The notes beneath the pieces were generated by a model. It was given only the letters and a program-made list of their open reading frames with translations. It searched no databases and was not told the DNA's origin. Shown in pieces: positions 1 through 6,199 of a DNA stretch of 11,665 bases. The stretch is taken from positions 36,399 to 48,063 of the forward strand of contig PBNG01000065.1 in the NCBI GenBank assembly GCA_002723015.1, written 5' to 3'. This DNA is from Roseibacillus sp. (GTDB lineage: Bacteria > Verrucomicrobiota > Verrucomicrobiae > Verrucomicrobiales > Akkermansiaceae). Numbering within the stretch: position 1 is the first letter of the stretch; every line of letters begins with the position of its first letter. A program made the position numbers and the translations under genes.

Positions 1-623
1 GCCTTGCCAGGAGAGAGCCAAACCGACGCGGCAACAGATAACACAATGGTTGCGACCAGGAAACGATAAGCGGAAATCCATACTACCGAATACCCGCTGA
101 TCACATCTCTTACCATCAGGATCCCGAACGCCATGATCAGGTGCGAACTCACTGCCATCGCTACTCCCACCACCAGGTCACGATGACTTTTTACATCGTC
201 AGTCTTACGCATCCCAACGGCTACACCTGCCACTACCAGCATGCCTCCGAGAAGCTCGCCCACCCCCAGCATCTCTCCGAACAGCAGATATCCAACCGCC
301 ACCATGGACGGTGAATACATCACTCCCGCGAGCGCTTGGAGGCTGGCCCCAAGCCGGTTCAATGCTGCCGCGTAGAGCGTATCTGCAATCGTAATCCCAA
401 GAATTGCACTCACTGCAAGACGCAGGTAGGCGCTTAAAGGCAGAGAAGGGAAAAAGGATTCTCCCACCAGCGGAATTGCGGCAATAAAGAAAACCGAGGC
501 TGCTCCTCCCTTGAACACGGTCAGGGCTACCGGCGGAACCTGAAACCCGGAGACCCGCATCAGAATTACACAGCAGGACCAGACCAGGGCCGCCAGCACT
601 GCACAAATCTCACCCTCGTTCAT
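1..623 (-). CDS. DMT/EamA-family transporter, partial (C-terminus off the left edge)
   Basis: Reading the minus strand from the ATG at 623-621 gives 207 open codons to the window edge. The product is strongly hydrophobic. It opens with a helix (residues 5-24, VLAALVWSCC) typical of the first EamA transmembrane segment, and further hydrophobic segments lie at about 36-54, 67-85, 95-115, 122-137, 150-171 and 178-202. The stretch ADTLYAAALNRLGAS (80-94) and the GE pair in LLFGEMLG (113-120) match the conserved parts of an EamA repeat. A hydrophilic linker at 138-149 then leads into a second EamA repeat, which is cut by the edge. Full members have about 280-300 residues and 10 helices, so roughly two thirds is present. 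The family moves small metabolites across the inner membrane; the substrate cannot be told from sequence. No good Shine-Dalgarno precedes the ATG; it was chosen because family N-termini begin just before the first helix. The gene diverges from the hydrolase at 758. Confidence 0.85.
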   Translation of the reverse strand, partial: MNEGEICAVLAALVWSCCVILMRVSGFQVPPVALTVFKGGAASVFFIAAIPLVGESFFPSLPLSAYLRLAVSAILGITIADTLYAAALNRLGASLQALAGVMYSPSMVAVGYLLFGEMLGVGELLGGMLVVAGVAVGMRKTDDVKSHRDLVVGVAMAVSSHLIMAFGILMVRDVISGYSVVWISAYRFLVATIVLSVAASVWLSPGK

Positions 624-715
624 ATCGCACCATCCGGACGACGCAAACTGGCTCTTCGTGAAGGCACTGGCAAGCACTGCCCTACCGCAGCAACAAAACA
701 CCCCAAGCAGGACAC
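620..715 (-). other. Possible 31-codon leader ORF overlapping the transporter start
   Basis: On the minus strand a purine-rich AGGAGGAG (734-727) is the best ribosome-binding sequence in this intergenic stretch. An open frame of 31 codons starts at GTG 715 and ends in a TGA at 622-620 that overlaps the transporter ATG as ATGA. This arrangement could couple translation of the transporter, whose own ATG lacks a clear binding site. The 11-nt spacing to GTG is long, the peptide resembles nothing I recognise, and chance is a real alternative. Confidence 0.15.
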
Positions 716-757
716 TGCGGATTGCTCTCCTCCTGAACTCGCCTCACTGTTTCAACT

Positions 758-1546
758 GTGAGAAGTATCCTCATCTACCTGACCCTCTCCTTGCTTGGGC
801 TCGAACCTTCTGAGGGCAAGAATCTGCCACTCCCCGGGATGACGTTCCGGGTCGCGGATCACCCCGCTTTTCTGATTCTTCCGCGGAAACGATCGCAGCC
901 CGGCCAACTTCAGCCCTGGGTCTGGTATGCCCCGACCCTCCCCGGGCTGCCGGGGAAGGAGGAAAATTGGATGTTCTCTCAATTTCTCGAGCGTGGAATC
1001 GCGATCGCAGGTATTGATGTCGGAGAATCCTATGGAAGCCCGAGAGGCCGCCAGCTCTACAGCGCACTCCACAAAGAACTCACGCAGAACCATGGCTTCT
1101 CACCTCGATCCTGCCTGCTGGCTCGTAGCCGGGGAGGACTGATGCTTTACAACTGGGCTGCCGAGAATCCATCCAAGGTGTCCTGTATTGCCGGCATCTA
1201 CCCCGTGTGCAATATCGCAAGCTGGCCAGGACTGGCGAGGTCCTGCAAGGCCTACGGCTTGACCGAAAACGGGCTCTCGAAGGCTCTCAGGAAACACAAT
1301 CCCATTGACCGGCTTGAACCTCTGGCCGGGGCCAAAATCCCTATTTTCCATATCCATGGTGACAAGGATAAGGTCGTTCCACTCGACGCAAATTCCGGAA
1401 CAGTATTAACACGGTATCGGGCCCTCGGTGGAAACATGACCCTAAAGATCATCAAGGATCAGGGGCACAACATGTGGCCCGGTTGGTTCCGGGACCCGGA
1501 TCTGGTGTCCTTTATTCTGCAATATGCATCCGGACGAAACAATTGA
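758..1546 (+). CDS. Exported alpha/beta hydrolase (prolyl-oligopeptidase-like esterase/peptidase family)
   Basis: The 262-residue product has a hydrophobic N-terminus (residues 2-15, RSILIYLTLSLLGL) that looks like a short Sec signal or lipid-side anchor, so it is probably exported. The serine-hydrolase triad can be placed: the nucleophile elbow ARSRG with Ser124 (first Gly replaced by Ala), Asp204 in HGDKDKVVP (200-208), and His237 in DQGHNMWPG. The stretch around YNWAAENPSKV, IYPVCNIASWPG and NPIDRLEPLA resembles a hydrolase group that is common in Planctomycetota and Verrucomicrobiota and often annotated only as alpha/beta hydrolase. The substrate is unknown; an ester, possibly carbohydrate-linked, is plausible by inference. 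The start is a GTG with no visible Shine-Dalgarno; it was chosen because the signal-like segment follows at once. The gene stands alone between a divergent transporter and a convergent kinase-like gene. Confidence 0.8.
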   Translation: MRSILIYLTLSLLGLEPSEGKNLPLPGMTFRVADHPAFLILPRKRSQPGQLQPWVWYAPTLPGLPGKEENWMFSQFLERGIAIAGIDVGESYGSPRGRQLYSALHKELTQNHGFSPRSCLLARSRGGLMLYNWAAENPSKVSCIAGIYPVCNIASWPGLARSCKAYGLTENGLSKALRKHNPIDRLEPLAGAKIPIFHIHGDKDKVVPLDANSGTVLTRYRALGGNMTLKIIKDQGHNMWPGWFRDPDLVSFILQYASGRNN

Positions 1547-1620
1547 CGATGGAACTCTCTCCTCACCTCTCCCCCGCTTCATGATGAGGATCCATCTTCT
1601 GATCAGGGTGATTCCTCTCT

Positions 1621-1651
1621 AGGTCGGTAGGTCGGTAGGTCGGTAGGTCGG
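1621..1651. repeat. 8-bp tandem repeat, unit AGGTCGGT, 3.9 copies
   Basis: Three perfect copies of AGGTCGGT (1621-1628, 1629-1636, 1637-1644) are followed by a fourth lacking only its last base (1645-1651). The array lies 75 bp downstream of the hydrolase stop in non-coding DNA. Perfect identity between copies suggests recent slippage or ongoing copy-number change. It is too short and lacks spacers to be a CRISPR array. Confidence 0.95.
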
Positions 1652-1696
1652 ACAAATTTAACGCATGCTGAACTCAAGAACCTCAGGAGCACACCG

Positions 1697-1753
1697 TCCC
1701 TCTGTTAGCAGGGATTGCGTGACACCAGAGCCTCTGACGAGGGAATCGCAATC
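1697..1753. other. Interleaved inverted repeats, possible structured RNA or DNA element
   Basis: TCCCTC (1697-1702) is complementary to GAGGGA (1739-1744), and GATTGCG (1713-1719) is complementary to CGCAATC (1747-1753). The arms interleave, so both pairs together would form a pseudoknot. TCCCT (1697-1701) can instead pair locally with AGGGA (1710-1714). CAGAG-C-CTCTG (1726-1736) sits inside. Arms this short can arise by chance, no promoter is evident, and no known RNA family is recognised. Confidence 0.2.
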
Positions 1754-1793
1754 TTCCGTGGCCTCACCATCCGAAACACCCGGGTGACTGATG

Positions 1794-1813
1794 ATTGTAT
1801 CAAACATTGTATC
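1794..1813. repeat. Short direct repeat ATTGTATC, two copies 4 bp apart
   Basis: ATTGTATC occurs at 1794-1801 and 1806-1813, one turn of DNA helix apart (12 bp start to start). Such spacing is compatible with a protein-binding site, but it lies between two convergent gene ends, where a transcription operator would have no obvious target. It may be chance. Confidence 0.4.
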
Positions 1814-2002
1814 CGAAAGGGATCGCTACCAAAGATATGAGTCGAACAGACGATAGTCCCGTCCCGGGGTTCGCCCGAATCTGCACGGCATCATCCGATT
1901 GCACGGTTAGACTGGAGGGCAACTGTGTGCTATCCTGCTCTACCGGCAGACACAGAGGAGATCCCGGGCATCGGGGAAGGCAGCGCCACCCGAAAAGCCT
2001 CT

Positions 2003-4600
2003 TTAGCGCTTTTTCTGTGGCAGAGACGTTACGACGCCCAACTCCCGAAGACCCTGGGCCGTCCAGCGGTGCTGCTCACGAAATTCGTCATTATCAGACT
2101 CTTCTTGCATCAAATCTTCCCAGATGGAGACCGATTCCTGAAGATAATTCACTGCGTCGTCCTCCTGCCTTGCGTCCTGAGCGGCTCTCCCCAGGTCACC
2201 AGTGAGGTAAGCAAGGGACCGCTTGATCTCTCGCTGGGTGGGAAAGTCCACCTTCTGTGAGATCAGATCAATGAAGGTCTGTCGCGCCTTTGCCCCGAGC
2301 TGCAGAGCTTCCGTATGCTTTCCTTCTGCCGAGAGTAATCCACATTGCTGCCACGCCAGTATACCAAGACGAAACCGGGTTGAGGAGTTCCGGGAATCCC
2401 TGACCAGCGAAGCCTCCGCATGGGCCTGCCCTTCCCTGACAAGACGTAGGGCCTCCTTGGGATGACCAGTCCCTGCCCGGCATGCCGCCAGAACACTCTT
2501 CAGCGAAGCGAGCTGATTGAGAGCGCCCGCTCTCTCCTCGGGGTTGGAGACGGCGGTCTCGAGCAACTCAAGCGAACGGGCTGCAAGATCTCCGGCCCGA
2601 TCCAGCTCGCCTTCCTCCAGCGCGGACTGAGCGATCGCTGCCAGTGCCGAGGAAAGGTCAACCTGGACATCGGCCCGATCAGGTTGCGTCTCAAGCAGCT
2701 CCATCAATTCAACGGCAGCCTGCTCTCGGAGCAGAATGGCCGCATCCACCTCGCCAGCACCGGTTGCTGCCTGAGCTGCAGAGGTATACCCGCGCGCCCG
2801 CCACAAACGGAGTGCCGACAACGAAGGTTGCTCCTCACAGAGCTTACTCATTTCCGCAAAGGCATCGCGATACGTTTTGAGCGCACTCGTGTTGTCGCCA
2901 TCACGAAACTGCATGCGAGCTTCTGCGATCCGTAATGCTGACTGTAACCGCCGGGTCTGCCGCTCGTTTTCAGGTAGAGAAGAAAGAGCATTTGCCGTTT
3001 CTGCTAGCTCTACCGGAGTCACCTCCGTCGCCGAATCCTCGGAGCCCAGCAGACACACCATGACCCTCGTCCGCGCAAGTCGCCTCTGCACATCTTCGTC
3101 GGTGACAGCAGCCTCGCCCAGGACCTCCTGCATTTTTTCCCTCGCCAACTTGGGCTTGTCTCCAGCGAGCGCTACCTCCGCAAGAGCAAGCTTGAGCCGC
3201 CACGCATTTTTGCGGAGCTCTTCCGGCAGTTCTTCCACAACTTCAAGTTGCCGCTCCAACTTCTCCTCAAGCAGCGACAGTCGCCCTGCCCTCCCCTCAA
3301 GAGTTGGAAGATGTTCCGATCCACGCTCGAGTGACCACGACAAAAGCTGATCACTCAGCTTATGGGCCTCCATGAGATCATTTGCCATCGCGTGAACAGC
3401 CGCCGTCTGTGCATCGTTGGCCTGTTCCAGCTCATTGCGATCCGCCAGCATATCGAGGAACTTCTGGCGCTGTTCCTCCAACTCTCCGGCGCCGACCTCG
3501 GTTGCAACCTCCACCTCCTTGACCACCTCCACCTCGACCACCTTGGGCTCGGGATCTTCCTGCTGGGAAATCTTATGAATCAATGCCGCCCCCAATGTTA
3601 CGCAGGCTGCGATCCCAACACCCGTAGCCGCCTGCCAGCTTTTTTGCCTCCGCTCGACAACCTTGACACGCTGCCCGTCTGCCTCTGCTGACAATCGCTG
3701 CTGACGCGAGCTGGCGATACTCTCCAGATCCCTGAGCACCTCACGCATGTCACCATACCGTTTCCACGGATCGAGCTGAAGGCATCGTTCGATAACGTGT
3801 CGCCCCTCCTCTTCTTCTCTGGTGGGCGCTACCCCTTTCCACTTTGCGACTCGAGACGCCTCAAGCTTTTGCGCCATTCGCTCACAATCCGCCTCCACCC
3901 CTCTCCTTCGCTGTTCACCCGCCAATGGAGCAACATGCTCGAACGTATCATTGCAGCGAGGAAAAATCCCCGTGAGCAAGCGGTAGGCCAGGGATCCGAA
4001 GGCATAGACGTCCCATCCATAACCAGCACCCTCAAGGTATCCCTCGGGATTCATCAATTGCTCCGGAGGAGCATAGAGAAGGGCATCCGTATACGCCAGT
4101 TCCTCAAGCCCCGGCATCAAGCCCTGAGTATAATCCGACAGGAGAACCCCATTGTCCGAATCGAGAAAGATGTTTCCCGGCTTGAGATTACCGTGGGCTA
4201 CCCGACGTCGATGAAAATCAGCAAGGACCTGTGCGAGGCGCCGGATAAGCATCCATGAGCTTCTGTTACCAAGGTAGTCACCAAGCTGAAGCTGCAAGGT
4301 CCGGGGAATAAACCGTTCCGTAACGCCCTGGGGCATCCGGTCCGCCATGAGACCGCAGATGAGCAAATACGGTTCTCTTTCAAGCGAATGCGCAATCAGG
4401 GGAACAGCAGCCTTCGGAGCAGTGCCGCTGTAGAGTCGGTTGACCCGGTTGGCAAGCAACTCAGCATTGACGGACTTTGGATTCAGGAGCTTTACCACCG
4501 CCTCGTTACCCGAATCGTGCCGTGCGGTGTAAACTGTCCCGCACGCGCCCTTGCCGATCAGGGTTTCGATCCGGTATCCTGGGATTTCGGGGAGGCTCAT
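2003..4600 (-). CDS. Membrane-spanning Ser/Thr-kinase-like protein with degenerate catalytic loop and helical-repeat C-terminus
   Basis: The 865-residue product has a kinase fold at about residues 9-293: glycine loop GKGACGTVY (16-24), ATP lysine K37 in AVVKLL, probable helix-C glutamate E47, catalytic loop HGNLKPGN (136-143), metal-binding segment SDYTQG (155-160), APPE (177-180), DVYAFG (197-202) and LDPWKRY (276-282). The catalytic-loop aspartate is replaced by N138 and DFG reads DYT, so it may be a pseudokinase or atypical kinase; K37, N143 and D156 remain. A transmembrane helix follows (about 322-343), then an acidic VE-rich segment (354-370), predicted coiled coil (373-460) and TPR-like helices (about 465-850), probably periplasmic. 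The start at 4600 was chosen over the in-frame ATG at 4657 because AGGA (4607-4610) lies 6 nt ahead and the kinase domain follows directly. It diverges from the DUF1501 operon; the ligand and target are unknown. Confidence 0.88.
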   Translation of the reverse strand: MSLPEIPGYRIETLIGKGACGTVYTARHDSGNEAVVKLLNPKSVNAELLANRVNRLYSGTAPKAAVPLIAHSLEREPYLLICGLMADRMPQGVTERFIPRTLQLQLGDYLGNRSSWMLIRRLAQVLADFHRRRVAHGNLKPGNIFLDSDNGVLLSDYTQGLMPGLEELAYTDALLYAPPEQLMNPEGYLEGAGYGWDVYAFGSLAYRLLTGIFPRCNDTFEHVAPLAGEQRRRGVEADCERMAQKLEASRVAKWKGVAPTREEEEGRHVIERCLQLDPWKRYGDMREVLRDLESIASSRQQRLSAEADGQRVKVVERRQKSWQAATGVGIAACVTLGAALIHKISQQEDPEPKVVEVEVVKEVEVATEVGAGELEEQRQKFLDMLADRNELEQANDAQTAAVHAMANDLMEAHKLSDQLLSWSLERGSEHLPTLEGRAGRLSLLEEKLERQLEVVEELPEELRKNAWRLKLALAEVALAGDKPKLAREKMQEVLGEAAVTDEDVQRRLARTRVMVCLLGSEDSATEVTPVELAETANALSSLPENERQTRRLQSALRIAEARMQFRDGDNTSALKTYRDAFAEMSKLCEEQPSLSALRLWRARGYTSAAQAATGAGEVDAAILLREQAAVELMELLETQPDRADVQVDLSSALAAIAQSALEEGELDRAGDLAARSLELLETAVSNPEERAGALNQLASLKSVLAACRAGTGHPKEALRLVREGQAHAEASLVRDSRNSSTRFRLGILAWQQCGLLSAEGKHTEALQLGAKARQTFIDLISQKVDFPTQREIKRSLAYLTGDLGRAAQDARQEDDAVNYLQESVSIWEDLMQEESDNDEFREQHRWTAQGLRELGVVTSLPQKKR

Positions 4601-4606
4601 TTTACG

Positions 4607-4610
4607 TCCT
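4607..4610 (-). promoter_or_regulatory. Ribosome binding site deciding the kinase-like gene start
   Basis: AGGA on the minus strand lies 6 nt before the ATG at 4600-4598. The in-frame ATG at 4657 would add 19 residues before the kinase domain that look unlike a domain, so this site favours the shorter protein. Confidence 0.6.
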
Positions 4611-4743
4611 GATGCGGCCACCAGGCATGCCAACCGGAGGAAACTGATGAAAGGCAAGAGCCTTCAACACCGTAAAATCCTGATAATAGCCCCTGAAAAT
4701 GGTTGATCTTGGGATTAATCTTTCGGAAAATTTAACATCCTCT

Positions 4744-4747
4744 GGAG
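4744..4747 (+). promoter_or_regulatory. Ribosome binding site of the DUF1501 gene
   Basis: GGAG lies 9 nt before the ATG at 4757, a slightly long but acceptable spacing. It supports that start, and with it the twin-arginine segment lies 14 residues from the N-terminus. Confidence 0.6.
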
Positions 4748-4756
4748 ATAAGAACC

Positions 4757-6091
4757 ATGAAAAAATTACAGTGTCCGGGAAACCCATTAGCCCAAGACTA
4801 CTCGCGACGTGAATTTCTCTACGTTGGAATGCTTGGAAGCTTGGGCCTCACGCTCCCCCAGCTTCTTAAAATGGAGGCTCAAGGAGCCCAGAAATTTTAC
4901 GAAACTAAAGAGGGCGTCGCAAAATCGGTCATTAACATCTTCCTCCCGGGTGGAGCAGCCCATCAGGAGACCTTCGACCCAAAATATCTGGCACCGACGG
5001 AATACCGGGGGCCTCTGGGAACCGTGAACACGGCTATCAAGGGCGAACGTTTCAGCCAGCACCTCCAGCAGCTAGCTAAAGTCGCAGATAAAATCACCGT
5101 GATACGCTCGATGGCGCACGGTGAGGCAGCTCATGAGCGAGGAACCCATAACATGTTTACGGGCTACCGTCCCTCTCCAGCAATTGAATATCCCTCAATA
5201 GGATCGGTCATTTCCCACGAATTAGGCCCTCGCAACAATCTTCCCCCATACGTCTGTATCCCTAGCGTCCCGAACACGTTTGCGAACTCGGGATACCTCT
5301 CTTCGGCCTACGGGCCCTTTGCGCTGGGCAACGACCCGGCAAATAAGAATTTCAAGGTGCGGGACCTTGCACTACCCACAGGCGTTGACGAGAAACGCTT
5401 TTCGAGACGTCGGTCCCTTCTTGAGACAGTTGATTATCACTTCAAGTCTCTCGAGGAATCCGACGCCCTCGCCTCCATGGATGCCTTCTATCAGCACGCC
5501 TATGCGATGATTTCGTCTCAGAAGGCGCGGGAGGCTTTCAATCTGGAAGCCGAAGATCAGAAAGTAAAAGAGCGCTACGGCGTCAACGCCCCTGGTCAGC
5601 GGATGCTCCTCGCCCGCAGACTGGTGGAGGCAGGGGTCCGTTTCGTCTCGATGACGGCAGGAGGATGGGACCACCATGATAATATCAAGGGAGCGATAGA
5701 GAACAATCTTCCTCCGGTCGACAAGGCGATCGCAACCCTGATCAGCGACCTTGATGAAAGAGGCCTGCTGGACTCCACAATGGTTCTCCTTACCTCTGAA
5801 TTCGGTCGGACACCAAAGATCAACAGTAATGCCGGAAGAGACCATTGGCCCCGGGTTTTTTCAGTAATGGTGGCAGGAGGCGGCGCAAAGCGCGGCCTCA
5901 TTCATGGGTCATCGGATGCCCTCGGTGGAGAGCCCGAGGAAGACCGCGTGAGCGTGGAGGATCTCGCGCAGACCGTCTACAACCAGCTGGGCATTACCGG
6001 CGACAAGGAGCTCATGGCGCCCGGAGACAGGCCCATGGAGATAGTTGATGGAGGCCGGGTTCTCGATGAAATTCTGGACAAGAAAGCGTGA
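4757..6091 (+). CDS. DUF1501-family protein with twin-arginine export signal
   Basis: The 444-residue product matches the DUF1501 family in length and motifs. The N-terminus has a Tat-type signal, SRREFLYVG (16-24), followed by a hydrophobic stretch to about residue 37, so it is probably exported folded. Family features include FLPGGAAHQETFDPK (62-76), a histidine-rich segment SMAHGEAAHERGTHNMFTG (118-136), GGWDHHDN (302-309), SEFGRTPKIN (347-356) and GRDHWP (360-365). The fold is related to the alkaline phosphatase/sulfatase superfamily, and the clustered His, Asp and Glu residues look like a metal site. No sulfatase CxPxR motif is present, so it should not be called a sulfatase. Its reaction is not established. 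It heads a plus-strand set with PPC, DUF1549/1553 and PSCyt1 genes, a grouping seen repeatedly in PVC bacteria; in many such sets DUF1501 and DUF1549/1553 proteins occur as a pair. Confidence 0.92.
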   Translation: MKKLQCPGNPLAQDYSRREFLYVGMLGSLGLTLPQLLKMEAQGAQKFYETKEGVAKSVINIFLPGGAAHQETFDPKYLAPTEYRGPLGTVNTAIKGERFSQHLQQLAKVADKITVIRSMAHGEAAHERGTHNMFTGYRPSPAIEYPSIGSVISHELGPRNNLPPYVCIPSVPNTFANSGYLSSAYGPFALGNDPANKNFKVRDLALPTGVDEKRFSRRRSLLETVDYHFKSLEESDALASMDAFYQHAYAMISSQKAREAFNLEAEDQKVKERYGVNAPGQRMLLARRLVEAGVRFVSMTAGGWDHHDNIKGAIENNLPPVDKAIATLISDLDERGLLDSTMVLLTSEFGRTPKINSNAGRDHWPRVFSVMVAGGGAKRGLIHGSSDALGGEPEEDRVSVEDLAQTVYNQLGITGDKELMAPGDRPMEIVDGGRVLDEILDKKA

Positions 6092-6112
6092 GAGTGAGCT
6101 CCGCCATCCTGG

Positions 6113-6199
6113 ATGAGAACTGCTTCAGCAAGCCTGAAATCAGTTTCGACACCTTCTTCCCCAATGAGAGCTGATCGCGACTATCTTTCACGCCCATGA
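6113..6199 (+). other. Possible 28-codon ORF overlapping the start of the PPC-domain gene
   Basis: The 104-bp gap after the DUF1501 gene contains an ATG at 6113 opening 28 codons and ending in a TGA at 6197-6199, which overlaps the next ATG as ATGA. The PPC gene has no visible Shine-Dalgarno of its own, so coupling is conceivable. The small frame also lacks a clear binding site, and its peptide is rich in Ser and unrecognised; chance is likely. Confidence 0.12.

Larger units (their letters stand above)
1547..2002. other. Gene-free region between convergent genes, rich in small repeats
   Basis: These 456 bp separate the 3' ends of the hydrolase and the kinase-like gene. No frame gives a convincing protein; plus-strand frames starting at 1795 and 1925 run into the kinase gene antisense and have an unnatural composition. 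The region holds the 8-bp tandem repeat at 1621-1651, interleaved inverted repeats at 1697-1753, a perfect 10-bp palindrome CACCCGGGTG (1777-1786) and a direct repeat ATTGTATC (1794-1801 and 1806-1813). No hairpin followed by a T-run was found, so I cannot point to an intrinsic terminator for either gene. Confidence 0.6.
4601..4756. promoter_or_regulatory. Shared divergent control region between kinase-like gene and DUF1501 operon
   Basis: This 156-bp gap separates two divergent starts and must hold the signals for both unless transcription enters from elsewhere. The part at 4680-4740 is clearly more AT-rich than the genes around it. TTGATC (4703-4708) could be a -35 box for the operon, but I see no convincing -10 box at the right distance. 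On the minus strand TATTAT (4688-4683) resembles a -10 box without a good -35 partner. The promoters are therefore placed by position, not by clear motifs. Confidence 0.4.

Noticed and set aside
205..606. 133-codon open frame on the minus strand
   Set aside because: It overlaps the EamA transporter in another frame; its Gly/Arg/Ser-rich product is unlike a protein, while the transporter frame has clear membrane helices and family motifs.
1621..1651. CRISPR array
   Set aside because: The unit is 8 bp with no spacers and no cas genes are nearby.
1795..2260. Two overlapping plus-strand frames (from 1795 and 1925)
   Set aside because: They run antisense into the 3' end of the kinase-like gene, lack ribosome binding sites and have low-quality composition.
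2877..3350. Ser-rich 157-codon frame on the plus strand
   Set aside because: It is the complement of the helical C-terminal part of the kinase-like gene; its Ser richness mirrors Glu/Ala/Leu codons on the other strand.
4598..4657. Upstream start of the kinase-like gene at 4657
   Set aside because: The extra 19 residues are not part of the kinase fold, and the ATG at 4600 has an AGGA at proper spacing directly before the domain start.
4757..6091. Calling the DUF1501 protein a sulfatase or phosphatase
   Set aside because: The superfamily fold is related, but the sulfatase CxPxR motif is absent and no activity is established for DUF1501.
6088..6174. GTG-started 28-codon frame after the DUF1501 stop, in frame with the PPC gene
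   Set aside because: No ribosome binding site, no recognisable product, and a TGA at 6172 separates it from the PPC gene; it does not look like a broken N-terminus because the signal peptide at 6196 is complete.
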